Shown piece by piece: positions 17,530 through 26,042 of a stretch of DNA of 64,000 nucleotides (position 1 is its first letter; every line of letters begins with the position of its first letter). Made by a program: the position numbers and the translations under genes. The stretch is from CAZAPG01 sp964486935 (GTDB lineage: Bacteria; Chloroflexota; Anaerolineae; 4572-78; J111): the NCBI GenBank assembly GCA_964486935.1, contig CAZAPG010000032.1, positions 16,091 through 80,090 on the forward strand, given 5' to 3'. Below the pieces are notes generated by a model. It did not search any database and had not been told where the DNA came from. It saw nothing but the letters and a program-made list of their open reading frames with translations.

Positions 17530-18789
17530 ATGTTACAACCATCAAACATTACGCCCCAGGATTTGGGCCAGGCGCTGGCGGCGATTATCCCCGGCCAGGA
17601 CCCGGAATTGTCTCACCCGGACCTGGATGTCTCCATTCATCGCATCCCCGTTTCAGAACTGGAGCAGCCCGGCAAAATTATTCCCGTTTGCGAACCCACC
17701 CTCGGCGGCAACGAGTCTAAATACGTGATGGATTGTTTGGAGTCCAACTGGATTTCATCGGCAGGTAAATATATTCCCACCTTCGAGGAGAAATTTGCCG
17801 CCGAGTGTCACTGCCAATACGGGGTGGCTTGCGCCAATGGCACTGTGGCCCTGCACCTGGGCCTGGCCGCCCTTGGCATTGGCCCCGGCGACGAGGTGAT
17901 TTTGCCGACCTTTACCATGATTGCCAGCATCAACGCCGTGGCCTATACCGGGGCAACGCCGGTGCTGGTCGATTCTGAAGCCCGCACCTGGAATATGGAT
18001 GTGGAACAGGTAGCCGGCAAAATTACGCCGCGCACCAAAGTTATCATGCCGGTGCATACCTACGGCCACCCGGTTGATATGGACCCGCTTATGGAATTGG
18101 CCGGCCGGCGCGGCCTGTTTGTAATGGAAGACGCCGCCGAAGCTCACGGGGCCGAATACAAAGGCCGGCGCGCCGGCGGGTTGGGCCACGCCGGGGGCTT
18201 TAGCTTTTACGCCAACAAAATTATCACCACCGGCGAAGGCGGCATGATTACCACCAACAACGCCCAACTGGCCGCCCTGGCCCGCAACCTGCGCGACCAC
18301 GCCTTTTCCAGCGAGCGCCATTTCTGGCACAAGTACATGGGTTTTAACTACCGGATGACCAACATGCAGGCCGCCGTGGGCGTGGCCCAAACCGAGCAGC
18401 TTGACAAGTTTGTGAACGCCCGCCGCCGGAACGCCGCCCTGTACACCCAACTGCTCAAAGATATTCCCGGCCTTGTCACGCCGCCCGAGGCCGGGTATGC
18501 TAAAAACGTATTTTGGATGTACTCGCTGCTGGTAGAAGACGAGTTTGGCTTGACCCGCGACCAACTGCGCGGCTTTTTGGCCAGACGGGGCATCGAAACG
18601 CGCACCTTCTTTATTCCGATGCATTTGCAGCCCATTTATTATAACCAGTTTAAGGGGCAAAGTTACCCGGTTTCTGAAATGCTGTGCCAGCGAGGCTTTT
18701 ACCTGCCGTCGGCCTCGTCGCTCACCGAAAACCAAATTCGCTACATTGCCGGCGTTGTCCGCGAGGCGTATGAAACAACAACCCGCTGA
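17530..18789 (+). CDS. DegT/DnrJ/EryC1/StrS family aminotransferase
   Basis: 419 residues from the ATG at 17530, which has GGAG 7-8 bases upstream; a TTG 30 bases earlier lacks one. Fold-type I PLP enzyme: CEPTLGGNESKYVMDCLESN start, PTFTMIASINAVAYTGATPVLVD, MPVHTYGHPVDMDP, EDAAEAHGAEYKGR and the PLP-binding Lys in GGFSFYANKIITTGEGGM. Family members aminate nucleotide-linked keto-sugars for surface polysaccharides. An N-terminal extension of about 50 residues precedes the canonical fold. First gene of an operon with a methyltransferase and a flippase-like protein (6- and 5-base gaps), suggesting cell-envelope glycan or lipid modification. Confidence 0.93.
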   Translation: MLQPSNITPQDLGQALAAIIPGQDPELSHPDLDVSIHRIPVSELEQPGKIIPVCEPTLGGNESKYVMDCLESNWISSAGKYIPTFEEKFAAECHCQYGVACANGTVALHLGLAALGIGPGDEVILPTFTMIASINAVAYTGATPVLVDSEARTWNMDVEQVAGKITPRTKVIMPVHTYGHPVDMDPLMELAGRRGLFVMEDAAEAHGAEYKGRRAGGLGHAGGFSFYANKIITTGEGGMITTNNAQLAALARNLRDHAFSSERHFWHKYMGFNYRMTNMQAAVGVAQTEQLDKFVNARRRNAALYTQLLKDIPGLVTPPEAGYAKNVFWMYSLLVEDEFGLTRDQLRGFLARRGIETRTFFIPMHLQPIYYNQFKGQSYPVSEMLCQRGFYLPSASSLTENQIRYIAGVVREAYETTTR

Positions 18790-18795
18790 TGCCGC

Positions 18796-19542
18796 ATGAA
18801 CCGGCCCGAATATGAGTTGATGTACAGGCTCGAAGACAGCCATTGGTGGTTTGTCGGGCGGCAACATCTGGCTTTGGCGTTGGTTGACCGCTGGATTGAC
18901 TTTTCGCCTAACGCCCGCATTTTAGATGTTGGCTGCGGCACGGGCAGCAATGTAAAAGCCTTGTCCGCGCATGGCCGGGCCGCCGGCCTGGATTTAAGCC
19001 CCATTGCCCTGGAGCTGGCTTGCCGGCGTAACTTACCCGACCTGGTGCAGGGGTCCAGCCTGTCTTTGCCCTGCGCCAGCCATAGCTTTGAACTGGTCAC
19101 AACGTTCGACGTGCTCTACCATCGCTGGATTACCGATGATGTAGCCGCCATTGCAGAGCTTTACCGGGTGCTGCGGCCCGGCGGCTGGCTGTTGATTACC
19201 GACTCGGCGCTGCCCTGGCTGTGGAGTTCTCACGATGAGGTTTACCAGGCCCGGCAGCGATACACCCTGGGCGATTTGCGGGTCAAGCTGAAAACGGTGG
19301 GCTTTGAACCGCGCTTTTGCTCTTATGCCAATATGCTGCTGTTGCCTCTTTTTATTTTAGTGCGCCTGACAATGAACTGGCTGCCGGTATCAGATAATGT
19401 TGACCGGCAAGGAGCCGCCCCTCGCTGGCTCAACCGGCTGCTTACGCGCATCAGAATGTTAGAGGCCGTCTGGCTGCGTTGGGGCAGAACCTTGCCCATT
19501 GGCAGCAGCCTTGTTTGTTTAGCTCAAAAACCGCTAGAGTGA
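18796..19542 (+). CDS. Class I SAM-dependent methyltransferase
   Basis: 248 residues. The SAM-binding motif I reads ARILDVGCGTGSNVKAL, followed by AAGLDLSPIALELA (motif post I), FDVLYHRWITDDVAAIAELYRVLRPGGWLLITD (motifs II and III). A C-terminal hydrophobic stretch (about residues 185-200, MLLLPLFILVRLTMNW) suggests membrane association, as in methyltransferases acting on lipid or polyprenyl-linked substrates. It sits 6 bases after the aminotransferase and 5 bases before the flippase gene. Exact substrate unknown; a sugar or lipid carrier intermediate is the best guess. Confidence 0.88.
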   Translation: MNRPEYELMYRLEDSHWWFVGRQHLALALVDRWIDFSPNARILDVGCGTGSNVKALSAHGRAAGLDLSPIALELACRRNLPDLVQGSSLSLPCASHSFELVTTFDVLYHRWITDDVAAIAELYRVLRPGGWLLITDSALPWLWSSHDEVYQARQRYTLGDLRVKLKTVGFEPRFCSYANMLLLPLFILVRLTMNWLPVSDNVDRQGAAPRWLNRLLTRIRMLEAVWLRWGRTLPIGSSLVCLAQKPLE

Positions 19543-19547
19543 AAATT

Positions 19548-20741
19548 ATGAACAAAGCCAACCTGGGCCGCGGCCTGCTGATGATTGCCGTTGCCGCTTT
19601 TTTTGGATACCGTTACGCTCAGCTGAGCAGCCTTGTCTACCCCGTTTTTGCCATTATTTTTGGCGGGCTGGGGTTGTTGAGCCTGGCCGGCCTGGCGTCG
19701 GTGCGCTGGCAAAACATTGCGCTGAATCTGGGCATCAGCCTGCTGTTTTTAGATTTGGTCTTTGCCGAAATCGAGTGGGCCGAGTTTGGCCGGGCCTTGG
19801 CCAGCGCCAACTACTGGTGGCTGATTCCTTCGACCATTTGCGTGCTGATTCACCTTTACTTTCGCACGTTGCGCTGGCAATGGCTGCTCAAACCCATGGG
19901 CGAGGTTCCCTTTTGGCCGGCCTTTCGGGCGCTGGTCATCGGTATTACCGGCAATACGGTGCTGCCGGCCCGGGCCGGCGAATTTTTGCGGGCCTACGTA
20001 ATTGGCCGCTCCACGGGGTTGTCAAAAACCGGGGCGTTTGCCACCCTGGTGGTCGAGCGCATTTTTGATGGCTTGACGGTGCTGCTGGTGCTGCTGGGGG
20101 TAATTATTTGGGGCGTGCGCAACGAGGCGTTGCAGCGGGCCGGCATTTTTGGCGCAATTTTTTACGTTGGCGCGGTAATCGGGCTGCTGCTGTTTATGGC
20201 CAAACGCCACTGGGCCGATGCCGTTATCCACCGGCTGCTGCCCCAAAATTTGGCCGACCTGGCCCTGAAAATTTTAGACGGTTTTACCAGCGGCCTGGCC
20301 GTGCTTAAAAATCCGCGCCAGTTAGCCATGGTCACATTTTGGAACTTCTGGACCTGGCTGGTCATCCCCATCTCTTTTTGGTTTGCGCTGCTGGCCTTTG
20401 ATTACGGCACGCCGCTGCCCTGGACGGCCCCGGTGCTGATGCTGCCGGCCATGGCCCTGGCGCTGACCATCCCCGGCGCGCCGGGCGGGGTGGGCCTGGT
20501 GCAATTTTCGGTTAAGCTCACGCTGGATTCTACTTTTATAGACGCGCCGGTGGCGGCCAACTTTGGCGAAATTGTGGCCGCGGCCAGCATTTTGATTCAT
20601 CTTTCGCAGTTGGGGCCGGAGGTAATTTTGGGGGTCATCAGCTTTGTGTTTGAGGGTCTTTCCACCAGCGATATCAAGGCCGGGCGAAAAATGGCCGCCG
20701 GCGAGTCTCCCGAACCCCAGGCTGCCGGTTTGCCCGACTAA
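19548..20741 (+). CDS. Lysylphosphatidylglycerol synthase TM-region family (flippase-like) protein
   Basis: 397 residues from MNKANLGRGLLMI; a frame continues upstream inside the methyltransferase but the ATG at 19548, 5 bases after its stop, is the natural start. About 9-10 helices, with the UPF0104/AglD-like signatures NTVLPARAGEFLRAYVIGR, TLVVERIFDGLTVLLVL and TIPGAPGGVGLVQ. Stand-alone members without the soluble synthetase domain are thought to move lipid-linked sugars or lipids across the membrane. The 3' end overlaps the convergent lipoprotein gene by 4 bases. Confidence 0.88.
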   Translation: MNKANLGRGLLMIAVAAFFGYRYAQLSSLVYPVFAIIFGGLGLLSLAGLASVRWQNIALNLGISLLFLDLVFAEIEWAEFGRALASANYWWLIPSTICVLIHLYFRTLRWQWLLKPMGEVPFWPAFRALVIGITGNTVLPARAGEFLRAYVIGRSTGLSKTGAFATLVVERIFDGLTVLLVLLGVIIWGVRNEALQRAGIFGAIFYVGAVIGLLLFMAKRHWADAVIHRLLPQNLADLALKILDGFTSGLAVLKNPRQLAMVTFWNFWTWLVIPISFWFALLAFDYGTPLPWTAPVLMLPAMALALTIPGAPGGVGLVQFSVKLTLDSTFIDAPVAANFGEIVAAASILIHLSQLGPEVILGVISFVFEGLSTSDIKAGRKMAAGESPEPQAAGLPD

Positions 20742-21817
20742 TAATCAAAACGCAGCCAATCTCCCTGAGCAAAAACCACGTACACCTGGTTGTTGGCCGG
20801 GTTGTAAATCATTGAGCCGCCCTGAAAAAGTTGAACGTGGGCATAGGGCGCGCGCCCGCCGGAGCCGCTTTCCGGCTCGCTGGGCAGGCCGAGGCGGGTT
20901 TGCAGTTCCGGGTGCTGGCACCACACTTTGCCAAAGCCCCGCACCGGCCCGCCGTTGCGGGCTTCGTTGCAGGCAAACTCCTCGCCGCCGGCCCAGGTGT
21001 CAACATACCGGTTTGAGGTATCGCCCCGGCTAAAATCCGGGCTGGGCGAGTCGAGCACCAGAATGATATCCGGGTCGTCCGGGCTGTCCCACCAGAACAT
21101 CAATCCCTTTTCAAAAAACTGTTTGGCGTAGTTGCGGCCGGTAATTTCCGGGCTAATGGGGTAGCCCAGCCGGCTGTTGCTGCTGCCCAGTTCAAGCCAG
21201 ATGTCTTTAAAACGGCCATCGGGCAGCAGGCCGGTGGGTTCAAAGGTTTGGGGCGGGGGCGTAGGGGTGAGAGTGATGGTAGGCGAGGGCGAGGGCAGCG
21301 GCGTGGCCGAGGGCGCGTTAAGGGCAGTGGGGGTGGGGGTGGCTGTGGGCAGCGGGGTAGGGGTAGCGGTTGCGCCCGACACGCTAATTGCGCCGTCTGG
21401 CGCGGGCGTGGCCGTAGCCCCGGCAGAGGCGCCTTCCACAGTAGCAACTTCTACAGTCAGGGCGGGCGACTCTCCGGCGGTGTTGCCGGTGTTGTAGGCG
21501 CGAACCTGCACCACGTAGCGGCCCGGCACGGCCGGCGTCCACGGTTGGGCGACGATAAAGGGGGTATCGGCCTGGGGTTGGGCGTTGGCATCTACCCACA
21601 CCACCTGGCCATTGATGAGCAGTTCAACGCGGGCCACGCCCTGCGGGTCGATAGACACCGACTCGATGCTGGTTTGCTGCCCCACGGCCAACTGTTGCCC
21701 CGCCGCCGGCTTGGAAATAGCCACCGATGGCGGCGCGTCGCTGCTGCCGTTGAGGCCGGGGATGGCGCAGGCCAGGCCGGTGATGAACAAAATGGTCAGC
21801 ATCCATAATTTTTTCAC
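20738..21817 (-). CDS. Ig-like lipoprotein with Thr/Pro linker and C-terminal LGFP-like domain
   Basis: 359 residues. Signal peptide with lipobox FITGLAC (Cys 17), so a surface lipoprotein. An Ig-like domain follows (about 28-125; SDAPPSVAISKPAAGQQL, VARVELLINGQVVW, GRYVVQVRAYNTGN), then a Thr/Pro/Ala linker (about 130-195) and a C-terminal domain (about 200-359) with LGSSNSRLGYPISPE and LQTRLGLPSEPE, resembling LGFP-type cell-wall repeats. The Ig-like module is clearly related to the one in the FHA protein at 45847-47811. Function probably envelope binding. Convergent with the flippase gene. Confidence 0.75.
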   Translation of the reverse strand: MKKLWMLTILFITGLACAIPGLNGSSDAPPSVAISKPAAGQQLAVGQQTSIESVSIDPQGVARVELLINGQVVWVDANAQPQADTPFIVAQPWTPAVPGRYVVQVRAYNTGNTAGESPALTVEVATVEGASAGATATPAPDGAISVSGATATPTPLPTATPTPTALNAPSATPLPSPSPTITLTPTPPPQTFEPTGLLPDGRFKDIWLELGSSNSRLGYPISPEITGRNYAKQFFEKGLMFWWDSPDDPDIILVLDSPSPDFSRGDTSNRYVDTWAGGEEFACNEARNGGPVRGFGKVWCQHPELQTRLGLPSEPESGSGGRAPYAHVQLFQGGSMIYNPANNQVYVVFAQGDWLRFDY

Positions 21818-21909
21818 GGGTCAATGCTCCGTTGGTGATTATAGCACGGCGGGGGTGTAGTCAAAATATGACCCGGCAGGCGCAACAAAAAATCGCAGCG
21901 TCAAAATGA

Positions 21910-21942
21910 AGACCTCAAAGGTTTTTGAAACCTTTGAGGTCT
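21910..21942. repeat. Dispersed palindrome, copy 1
   Basis: Near-perfect palindrome AGACCTCAAAGG...CCTTTGAGGTCT with a short T/A-rich centre, followed by TGGTGTAGCTGC. Copy 2 at 24585-24618 has the same design and right flank (GGTCTGGGGTAGCTCC), and a third palindrome of the same class lies at 45746-45778. Could also terminate transcription. Located between two minus-strand genes. Confidence 0.7.
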
Positions 21943-21976
21943 GGTGTAGCTGCTAATGAACAAGCACCCCAGGAGG

Positions 21977-22969
21977 TCAGCTTACCCGGCAGAACTGTTG
22001 CAGCCGGTCAACCAGGTTGGGGGTATCGGGGATGATTTGCCAGTTGACGGGCGCGACATCCGGGCCGGCGGGTTCGGCGCGAGGTTGAAATTCTGTTGCG
22101 CCCAGTTTGAGGGGGATGAGCACGCGCTGCCGGGCGTTCTCCGGGGCGGGTTGCCCGTCGGGTGGGGCCGGATTGTCGGGCAGCAGGTCGGCCTCATCCA
22201 GGGGCGTATTCATGGCAAAGGCGTGTTTGATTTCTTTGACGCTGTGCTCCAGCCACTGCCAGATATCGGCCGGGGTGAGATGGGTGGCGGCTGTGGGAAA
22301 AAGCAGGGCCAGATAGAGTTTGTCGATGACGGAGGCTAAGTACAGGTCGTGGTCTTTTTCGGCGGAAGTGCCGGCCAGCAGTTCCTGCTGTTGGGCGCTC
22401 AGGTGGTGCGGAAAGTGTCCATTGAGTTTGATTTTGTTGACCGCCAGGGCGCTCAGCGTTTCCAGAATGGCGGGCGGGTCATCGCCGGTGGCGATAAGCG
22501 GCTGGCCGGCGTCGTCTACCAAAAAGGCCAGGGGGGCCTGGGTGGGCACGCTCAGGCTTTCTAAAATGGATTTGAGGGTTTCGGCCAATTCGCGGTAGCG
22601 TTCCAGATGCTCGTGAAGCTGGGTGTCGATTAAGCGCAAAAAGGTGAGCGGTTTGAAGGGGCGCAAAATGGGGTGCGCTTTCAGGCTGCGGGCCATGCCC
22701 CACAGGGCTTTGTGAGACTGGTCGAGCATCAGGATGACGGGGATGCCGGGGTCGATGTACTCGATGGCTTCAACCAGTTCCAGGCTGTCGATGCCGTCGA
22801 TGAGCGAGTCGATGATGACCAGGTCAAAGGTTTGGGCGCGCAGTTCGTCAAAGGCTTGAAAGCCGTTGCCAGCAATTGTCACCTGGCAAGATTTGACCAG
22901 ATGGGCCAGACTGCGGCGCAGCGGCGTGTCGATATTGGTTTGATGGCAAACAACTAAAACAGTTTTCAT
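21977..22969 (-). CDS. Degenerate receiver plus Roadblock/LC7-like protein
   Basis: 330 residues from MKTVLVVCHQ; seven codons more are possible upstream. The N-terminal 120 residues have the CheY fold with the phosphorylatable Asp in FDLVIIDSLIDGIDS (Asp 54) and Lys in LRPFKPL, but the acidic pair that binds Mg2+ near residues 8-9 is replaced by Cys-His, so phosphorylation is doubtful. After a helical linker the central part (about 140-230; APLAFLVDDAGQPLIATGD) resembles a Roadblock/LC7 domain, which is often linked to small GTPases. The C-terminal 70 residues are Pro-rich and unclassified. No kinase or GTPase gene is adjacent. Confidence 0.7.
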   Translation of the reverse strand: MKTVLVVCHQTNIDTPLRRSLAHLVKSCQVTIAGNGFQAFDELRAQTFDLVIIDSLIDGIDSLELVEAIEYIDPGIPVILMLDQSHKALWGMARSLKAHPILRPFKPLTFLRLIDTQLHEHLERYRELAETLKSILESLSVPTQAPLAFLVDDAGQPLIATGDDPPAILETLSALAVNKIKLNGHFPHHLSAQQQELLAGTSAEKDHDLYLASVIDKLYLALLFPTAATHLTPADIWQWLEHSVKEIKHAFAMNTPLDEADLLPDNPAPPDGQPAPENARQRVLIPLKLGATEFQPRAEPAGPDVAPVNWQIIPDTPNLVDRLQQFCRVS

Positions 22970-23362
22970 CCAACTGGCACTATTTGGCACTAATCTGGGT
23001 TCAACTGGCAGCAGGAATTTGTTATCCTAACCTTGCCATGAAATATTATAGGCCAATTGGCTCTGTTTATCCGTAAAAGTGGCGTAAATTACCGCTGTTT
23101 GAAGTAGGAATTTAGTAGGGGCTACAAAGATTTGAAAAGGATTGGACAAATGGATTGAAGTAGTGTAATATCGACGGCTGTAAGTGCCACGGTTGTTAAA
23201 CGTCCTCGCTGGCAAACAGGCTGCCGGGTCAGGGTAATTGTTGCGGGCCGGCGTGTCTGTTTTTTAAGCAAATTAGCCAATTAGAGAAATTTTGCACAAA
23301 TTATTTTGCGTTATATAGAGGATGTGTTATAATCGCAGCCGCCTGCCGAAAGAAGCCAAACA
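22970..23362. other. 393-bp intergenic region upstream of the ATP synthase operon
   Basis: Divergent promoter region. The right end carries the putative atp promoter; the left half is AT-rich and presumably holds the promoter of the receiver gene. A minus-strand frame at 23027-23215 has no ribosome site or recognisable product and was not accepted. Confidence 0.55.
23306..23333 (+). promoter_or_regulatory. Candidate promoter of the ATP synthase operon
   Basis: Perfect -10 TATAAT at 23328-23333, 30 bp before the GTG of the first atp gene, with a weak -35 (TTGCGT, 3 of 6) at 16-bp spacing. The short leader fits an operon start. Confidence 0.5.
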
Positions 23363-23587
23363 GTGGACCGGTTCAAAGAAGCGTTGAAGGGCTACCATCT
23401 GGCCATGCAAATCAGCGGAATGATGGTGCTGATTATTTTCTGCTCATTGTTTGGCGGCATCTGGATTGATAGAAAACTGGGGACCACTCCCTGGTTGATG
23501 TTAATTCTGATGGTTATCGGGTTAGGGTATGCGATGATAAGCATCTACCGTATTGCCACCGAAAACCAACACAAAAATAACCACTAG
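23363..23587 (+). CDS. ATP synthase accessory protein AtpZ/AtpI-like
   Basis: 74 residues from a GTG with GAAAGAAG-type ribosome site. Two membrane helices separated by the short loop GGIWIDRKLGTTPW, which is the signature of the ATPase_gene1 (AtpZ/AtpI) family. These small proteins precede atpB in many operons and help c-ring assembly or Mg2+/Ca2+ uptake. The gap to atpB is 14 bases. Assignment to AtpZ versus AtpI cannot be settled from length alone; the two-helix size favours AtpZ. Confidence 0.8.
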   Translation: MDRFKEALKGYHLAMQISGMMVLIIFCSLFGGIWIDRKLGTTPWLMLILMVIGLGYAMISIYRIATENQHKNNH

Positions 23588-23601
23588 GGATTAAGCACAC
23601 C

Positions 23602-24570
23602 ATGGGAAAAATTTTACTCTATCTGGTCATTGCGCTGGTTGTGATTATTGTGGGAAATATTGTGCTGCCGGTTCCACGGGCAGCTATCGAGGTGGCCGCC
23701 GAGCCAATTGGCTTAGGCCCCACGTTTACTAATGCGCTGGTAACATCCATCATCCTCTCGATTATTATTGTGGTGGTTGCCCTGATTGTGGGGCGTAGCC
23801 TTAAGGAACAGCCGGGCGGATTACAAAACGTGGTGGAGTTTTTGATTGAGGCCCTGGATGGTCTTGTGACTTCTATTGCCCCCAAAAAATGGGCCGCCAC
23901 CTTCTTTCCCATTGTTGCTACTATCTTTATCTGGTTGTTATTTGCCAACTACTTTAGTTTGCTCACCCCCCTGTTGGGCAGCTTTGGCGTGGTCCACTCC
24001 ACCGACCACGGCGGCATCCCCAAAGACCAGGTTATCTTTATTTCGGGCGACCCGGACCATCTGACCCCGCTGCACAAAGCTGAAGAGGGCGGCGAAGAAG
24101 CCCACGGCGAAGCCGAAGCAGAGCACGGCAGCGAAGAGGTGTTGATTGTGCCTCTGCTGCGCGCCCCCAGCAGCGACCTGAACCTGACCTTTGCCCTGGC
24201 CATTACCACCATGGTGCTGGTGCAGGTATTTGGCTTAATGGAGCGCGGCGTGGGCTACATTGGACACTTCATCCGGCTGGATGGCTTTGCCAAAAAAGGC
24301 ATTGGCATGGGCCTGATTGACTTCTTTTTGGGGCTGGTTGAGCTTATCAGCGAAGTAGCTAAAATACTCTCGTTCTCCTTCCGGTTGTTTGGCAACATCT
24401 TTGCCGGCGAAGTGCTGATGATTGTTATTATCTCGCTGGTCTCGCTGCTGGTGCTGGTGCTCATTTTTGGGCTTGAAATATTTGTGGGCACTATCCAGGC
24501 CTTTGTGTTCTTTATTCTGGCGCTGGTTTTCTTCTCTATCGCCACCCAGCATCACGGCGAAGAGCACTGA
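23602..24570 (+). CDS. atpB: ATP synthase F0 subunit a
   Basis: 322 residues. The essential stator Arg is in LSFSFRLFGNIFAGEVLM, and the following helix contains the conserved FVGTIQAFVFFIL segment. This subunit forms the two proton half-channels against the c-ring. Unusually, there is an Asp/Glu/His-rich insertion of about 35 residues (roughly 148-182, PDHLTPLHKAEEGGEEAHGE) between early helices, with no counterpart in E. coli AtpB that I can recall. Followed by a dispersed palindrome before atpE. Confidence 0.95.
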   Translation: MGKILLYLVIALVVIIVGNIVLPVPRAAIEVAAEPIGLGPTFTNALVTSIILSIIIVVVALIVGRSLKEQPGGLQNVVEFLIEALDGLVTSIAPKKWAATFFPIVATIFIWLLFANYFSLLTPLLGSFGVVHSTDHGGIPKDQVIFISGDPDHLTPLHKAEEGGEEAHGEAEAEHGSEEVLIVPLLRAPSSDLNLTFALAITTMVLVQVFGLMERGVGYIGHFIRLDGFAKKGIGMGLIDFFLGLVELISEVAKILSFSFRLFGNIFAGEVLMIVIISLVSLLVLVLIFGLEIFVGTIQAFVFFILALVFFSIATQHHGEEH

Positions 24571-24584
24571 AAAGAGTAATTTGA

Positions 24585-24618
24585 AGACCTTTAGGGCTTC
24601 TAAAAACCCTAAAGGTCT
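24585..24618. repeat. Dispersed palindrome, copy 2, inside the atp operon
   Basis: AGACCTTTAGGG...CCCTAAAGGTCT with a 10-base centre, lying between atpB and atpE. Sequence class and right flank match copy 1 (21910-21942). As a strong stem between genes of unequal stoichiometry it could stabilise or attenuate the operon message. Confidence 0.7.
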
Positions 24619-24706
24619 GGGGTAGCTCCCAACCCGGATTTTACGCTGCAAAGCGTGTCAAAATAAAAAACTATTAAATTTAGCCTAGGAGGCAAAGTAA
24701 GAAGAT

Positions 24707-24937
24707 ATGGATGCTCAAACCTTCAAACTGTTAGCCGCAGGTCTGGCTATTGGATTAGGAGCAATTGGTCCCGGAATCGGTATTGGACTGCTGGCGATGG
24801 GCGCTCTGCAAGCAATTGGTCGCAATCCCGAAGCTCAAGGCCAGATTCAAACCAATATGTTCATCGGCATCGCCTTTGCCGAAGCAGTTGCCATTTACGC
24901 TTTGGTTATTTCCCTTATCCTGTTGTTTGTGGTTTAA
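24707..24937 (+). CDS. atpE: ATP synthase F0 subunit c
   Basis: 76 residues, two helices joined by the polar loop GRNPEAQGQ. The ion-binding carboxylate is the Glu in IAFAEAVAIYALV. The Na+-type ligands are absent: the Gln of the GPGxGQG motif is Ile here (GPGIGIG), and the residues after Glu are Ala-Val rather than Ser-Thr. This predicts an H+-translocating ring. GGAGG ribosome site 10 bases upstream. A 136-base gap containing a palindrome separates it from atpB. Confidence 0.96.
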   Translation: MDAQTFKLLAAGLAIGLGAIGPGIGIGLLAMGALQAIGRNPEAQGQIQTNMFIGIAFAEAVAIYALVISLILLFVV

Positions 24938-25002
24938 GCGTTAAGCCAACGTTGAAACCCCACATACTTTAAGGATATAGAAATAGAAAAGGGAGGCAAA
25001 GC

Positions 25003-25494
25003 TTGGACGCATTAGGTATTAGTCTTACCGGTATTATTGCCTATACCATAAACTTTGTAGTCTTGATTGTGCTGTTGCAGATGTTTCTGTTTAAGCCGGT
25101 CAAGAATATGCTGGCCCGGCGCCAGCAGCGCATTGCTCAGGGCCTGGAGGCCGCCGACAGGGCCGCCGCCGAAGCCGCCGAGCAGCGCGCCGAATTTGAA
25201 AAAGAGCTGGCTAAAGCGCGTCAGGCTTCTCAGGAAGAGGCCAAAAAAGCCGCCGAGGCCACCGAAAAAATGCGGCATGATATTTTAGAGGCCGCCCGTA
25301 AAGAGGCCGAAGAAATTAAAGCCAGGGCCAGAGAAGAGGCCGAACAAGAACGCCAACAGGTAGCGGCAGACCTGCAAAAACAGGCGGCAGAACTGGCCAT
25401 GCGCATTACCCAAAAAGTGGTGGGTGAAGCCGTTGACCAAAACGCCCAGCGCAAACTGGTTGACCGCTTCTTGACGGAATTAGGAGATGCCTAG
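25003..25494 (+). CDS. atpF: ATP synthase F0 subunit b
   Basis: 163 residues starting at TTG, justified by GGGAGG 5-6 bases ahead; no ATG fits the family alignment. One N-terminal membrane helix (about 8-28, TGIIAYTINFVVLIVLLQMF), then a long charged amphipathic helix rich in Ala, Glu, Lys and Arg that forms the peripheral stalk with a second copy of b and delta. Only one b-type gene is present, so a homodimeric stalk is expected. It shares one base with the atpH start. Confidence 0.94.
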   Translation: MDALGISLTGIIAYTINFVVLIVLLQMFLFKPVKNMLARRQQRIAQGLEAADRAAAEAAEQRAEFEKELAKARQASQEEAKKAAEATEKMRHDILEAARKEAEEIKARAREEAEQERQQVAADLQKQAAELAMRITQKVVGEAVDQNAQRKLVDRFLTELGDA

Positions 25495-26018
25495 TGAAAG
25501 CACAAGAGCTTTCGCATAAATACGCTACCGCCGTATTTAGCCTGGCCCTGGAAAATTGGCTGGCCGCTTTGCGGCATGTGCAAGACAAACTGGCAAACTC
25601 GCCGCAACTGAACCAAAACCTGCAAGATTCGGCGCGCTCCTTTAGCGAGCGTCAAAAAGAGCTGGATGCGATATTGCCCAAAGATACCGGGCAACCCATC
25701 CGCAATTTCTTTTACACGCTGATTAAAGAGGGCGACCTTGACCTGCTTGGCAGCGTGGTTAGCGAGCTGGACCGCATGACTCGGGGCGGGCCGCTGGTTC
25801 AGGTAGCCCGTGTCACCACCGCCTTTGAGCTGGCAGATAACGAAAAGGAGCAGTTTCGCCAAAAGCTGCGCAGCAAATACGGACAAGACCTGGAGTTTGT
25901 CTTCAATGTCGACTCCTCAATTTTGGGTGGCGCCATTGTTCAGGTTGGTGATAAGGTTATAGATGGCAGTGTTGCTACCCGCCTCGAGTCGATGAGCAAT
26001 CGGCTGGGCGTAAAATAA
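25494..26018 (+). CDS. atpH: ATP synthase F1 subunit delta
   Basis: 174 residues from GTG at 25494, overlapping the atpF stop by one base. The N-terminal helical bundle starts AQELSHKYATAVFSLALEN and the C-terminal part has the conserved DSSILGGAIVQVGDKVIDGSVATRLESM. Delta caps the F1 head and binds the b stalk. GGAG precedes the start. Normal size (about 175-180 residues). Confidence 0.94.
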   Translation: MKAQELSHKYATAVFSLALENWLAALRHVQDKLANSPQLNQNLQDSARSFSERQKELDAILPKDTGQPIRNFFYTLIKEGDLDLLGSVVSELDRMTRGGPLVQVARVTTAFELADNEKEQFRQKLRSKYGQDLEFVFNVDSSILGGAIVQVGDKVIDGSVATRLESMSNRLGVK

Positions 26019-26042
26019 GTTTAACACCGCTTTGGAGGCAAT

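Noticed and set aside
17755..18867. 370-codon minus-strand frame opposite the DegT aminotransferase
   Set aside because: Low-complexity Gly/His/Val composition typical of antisense frames; the plus-strand gene has all PLP motifs.
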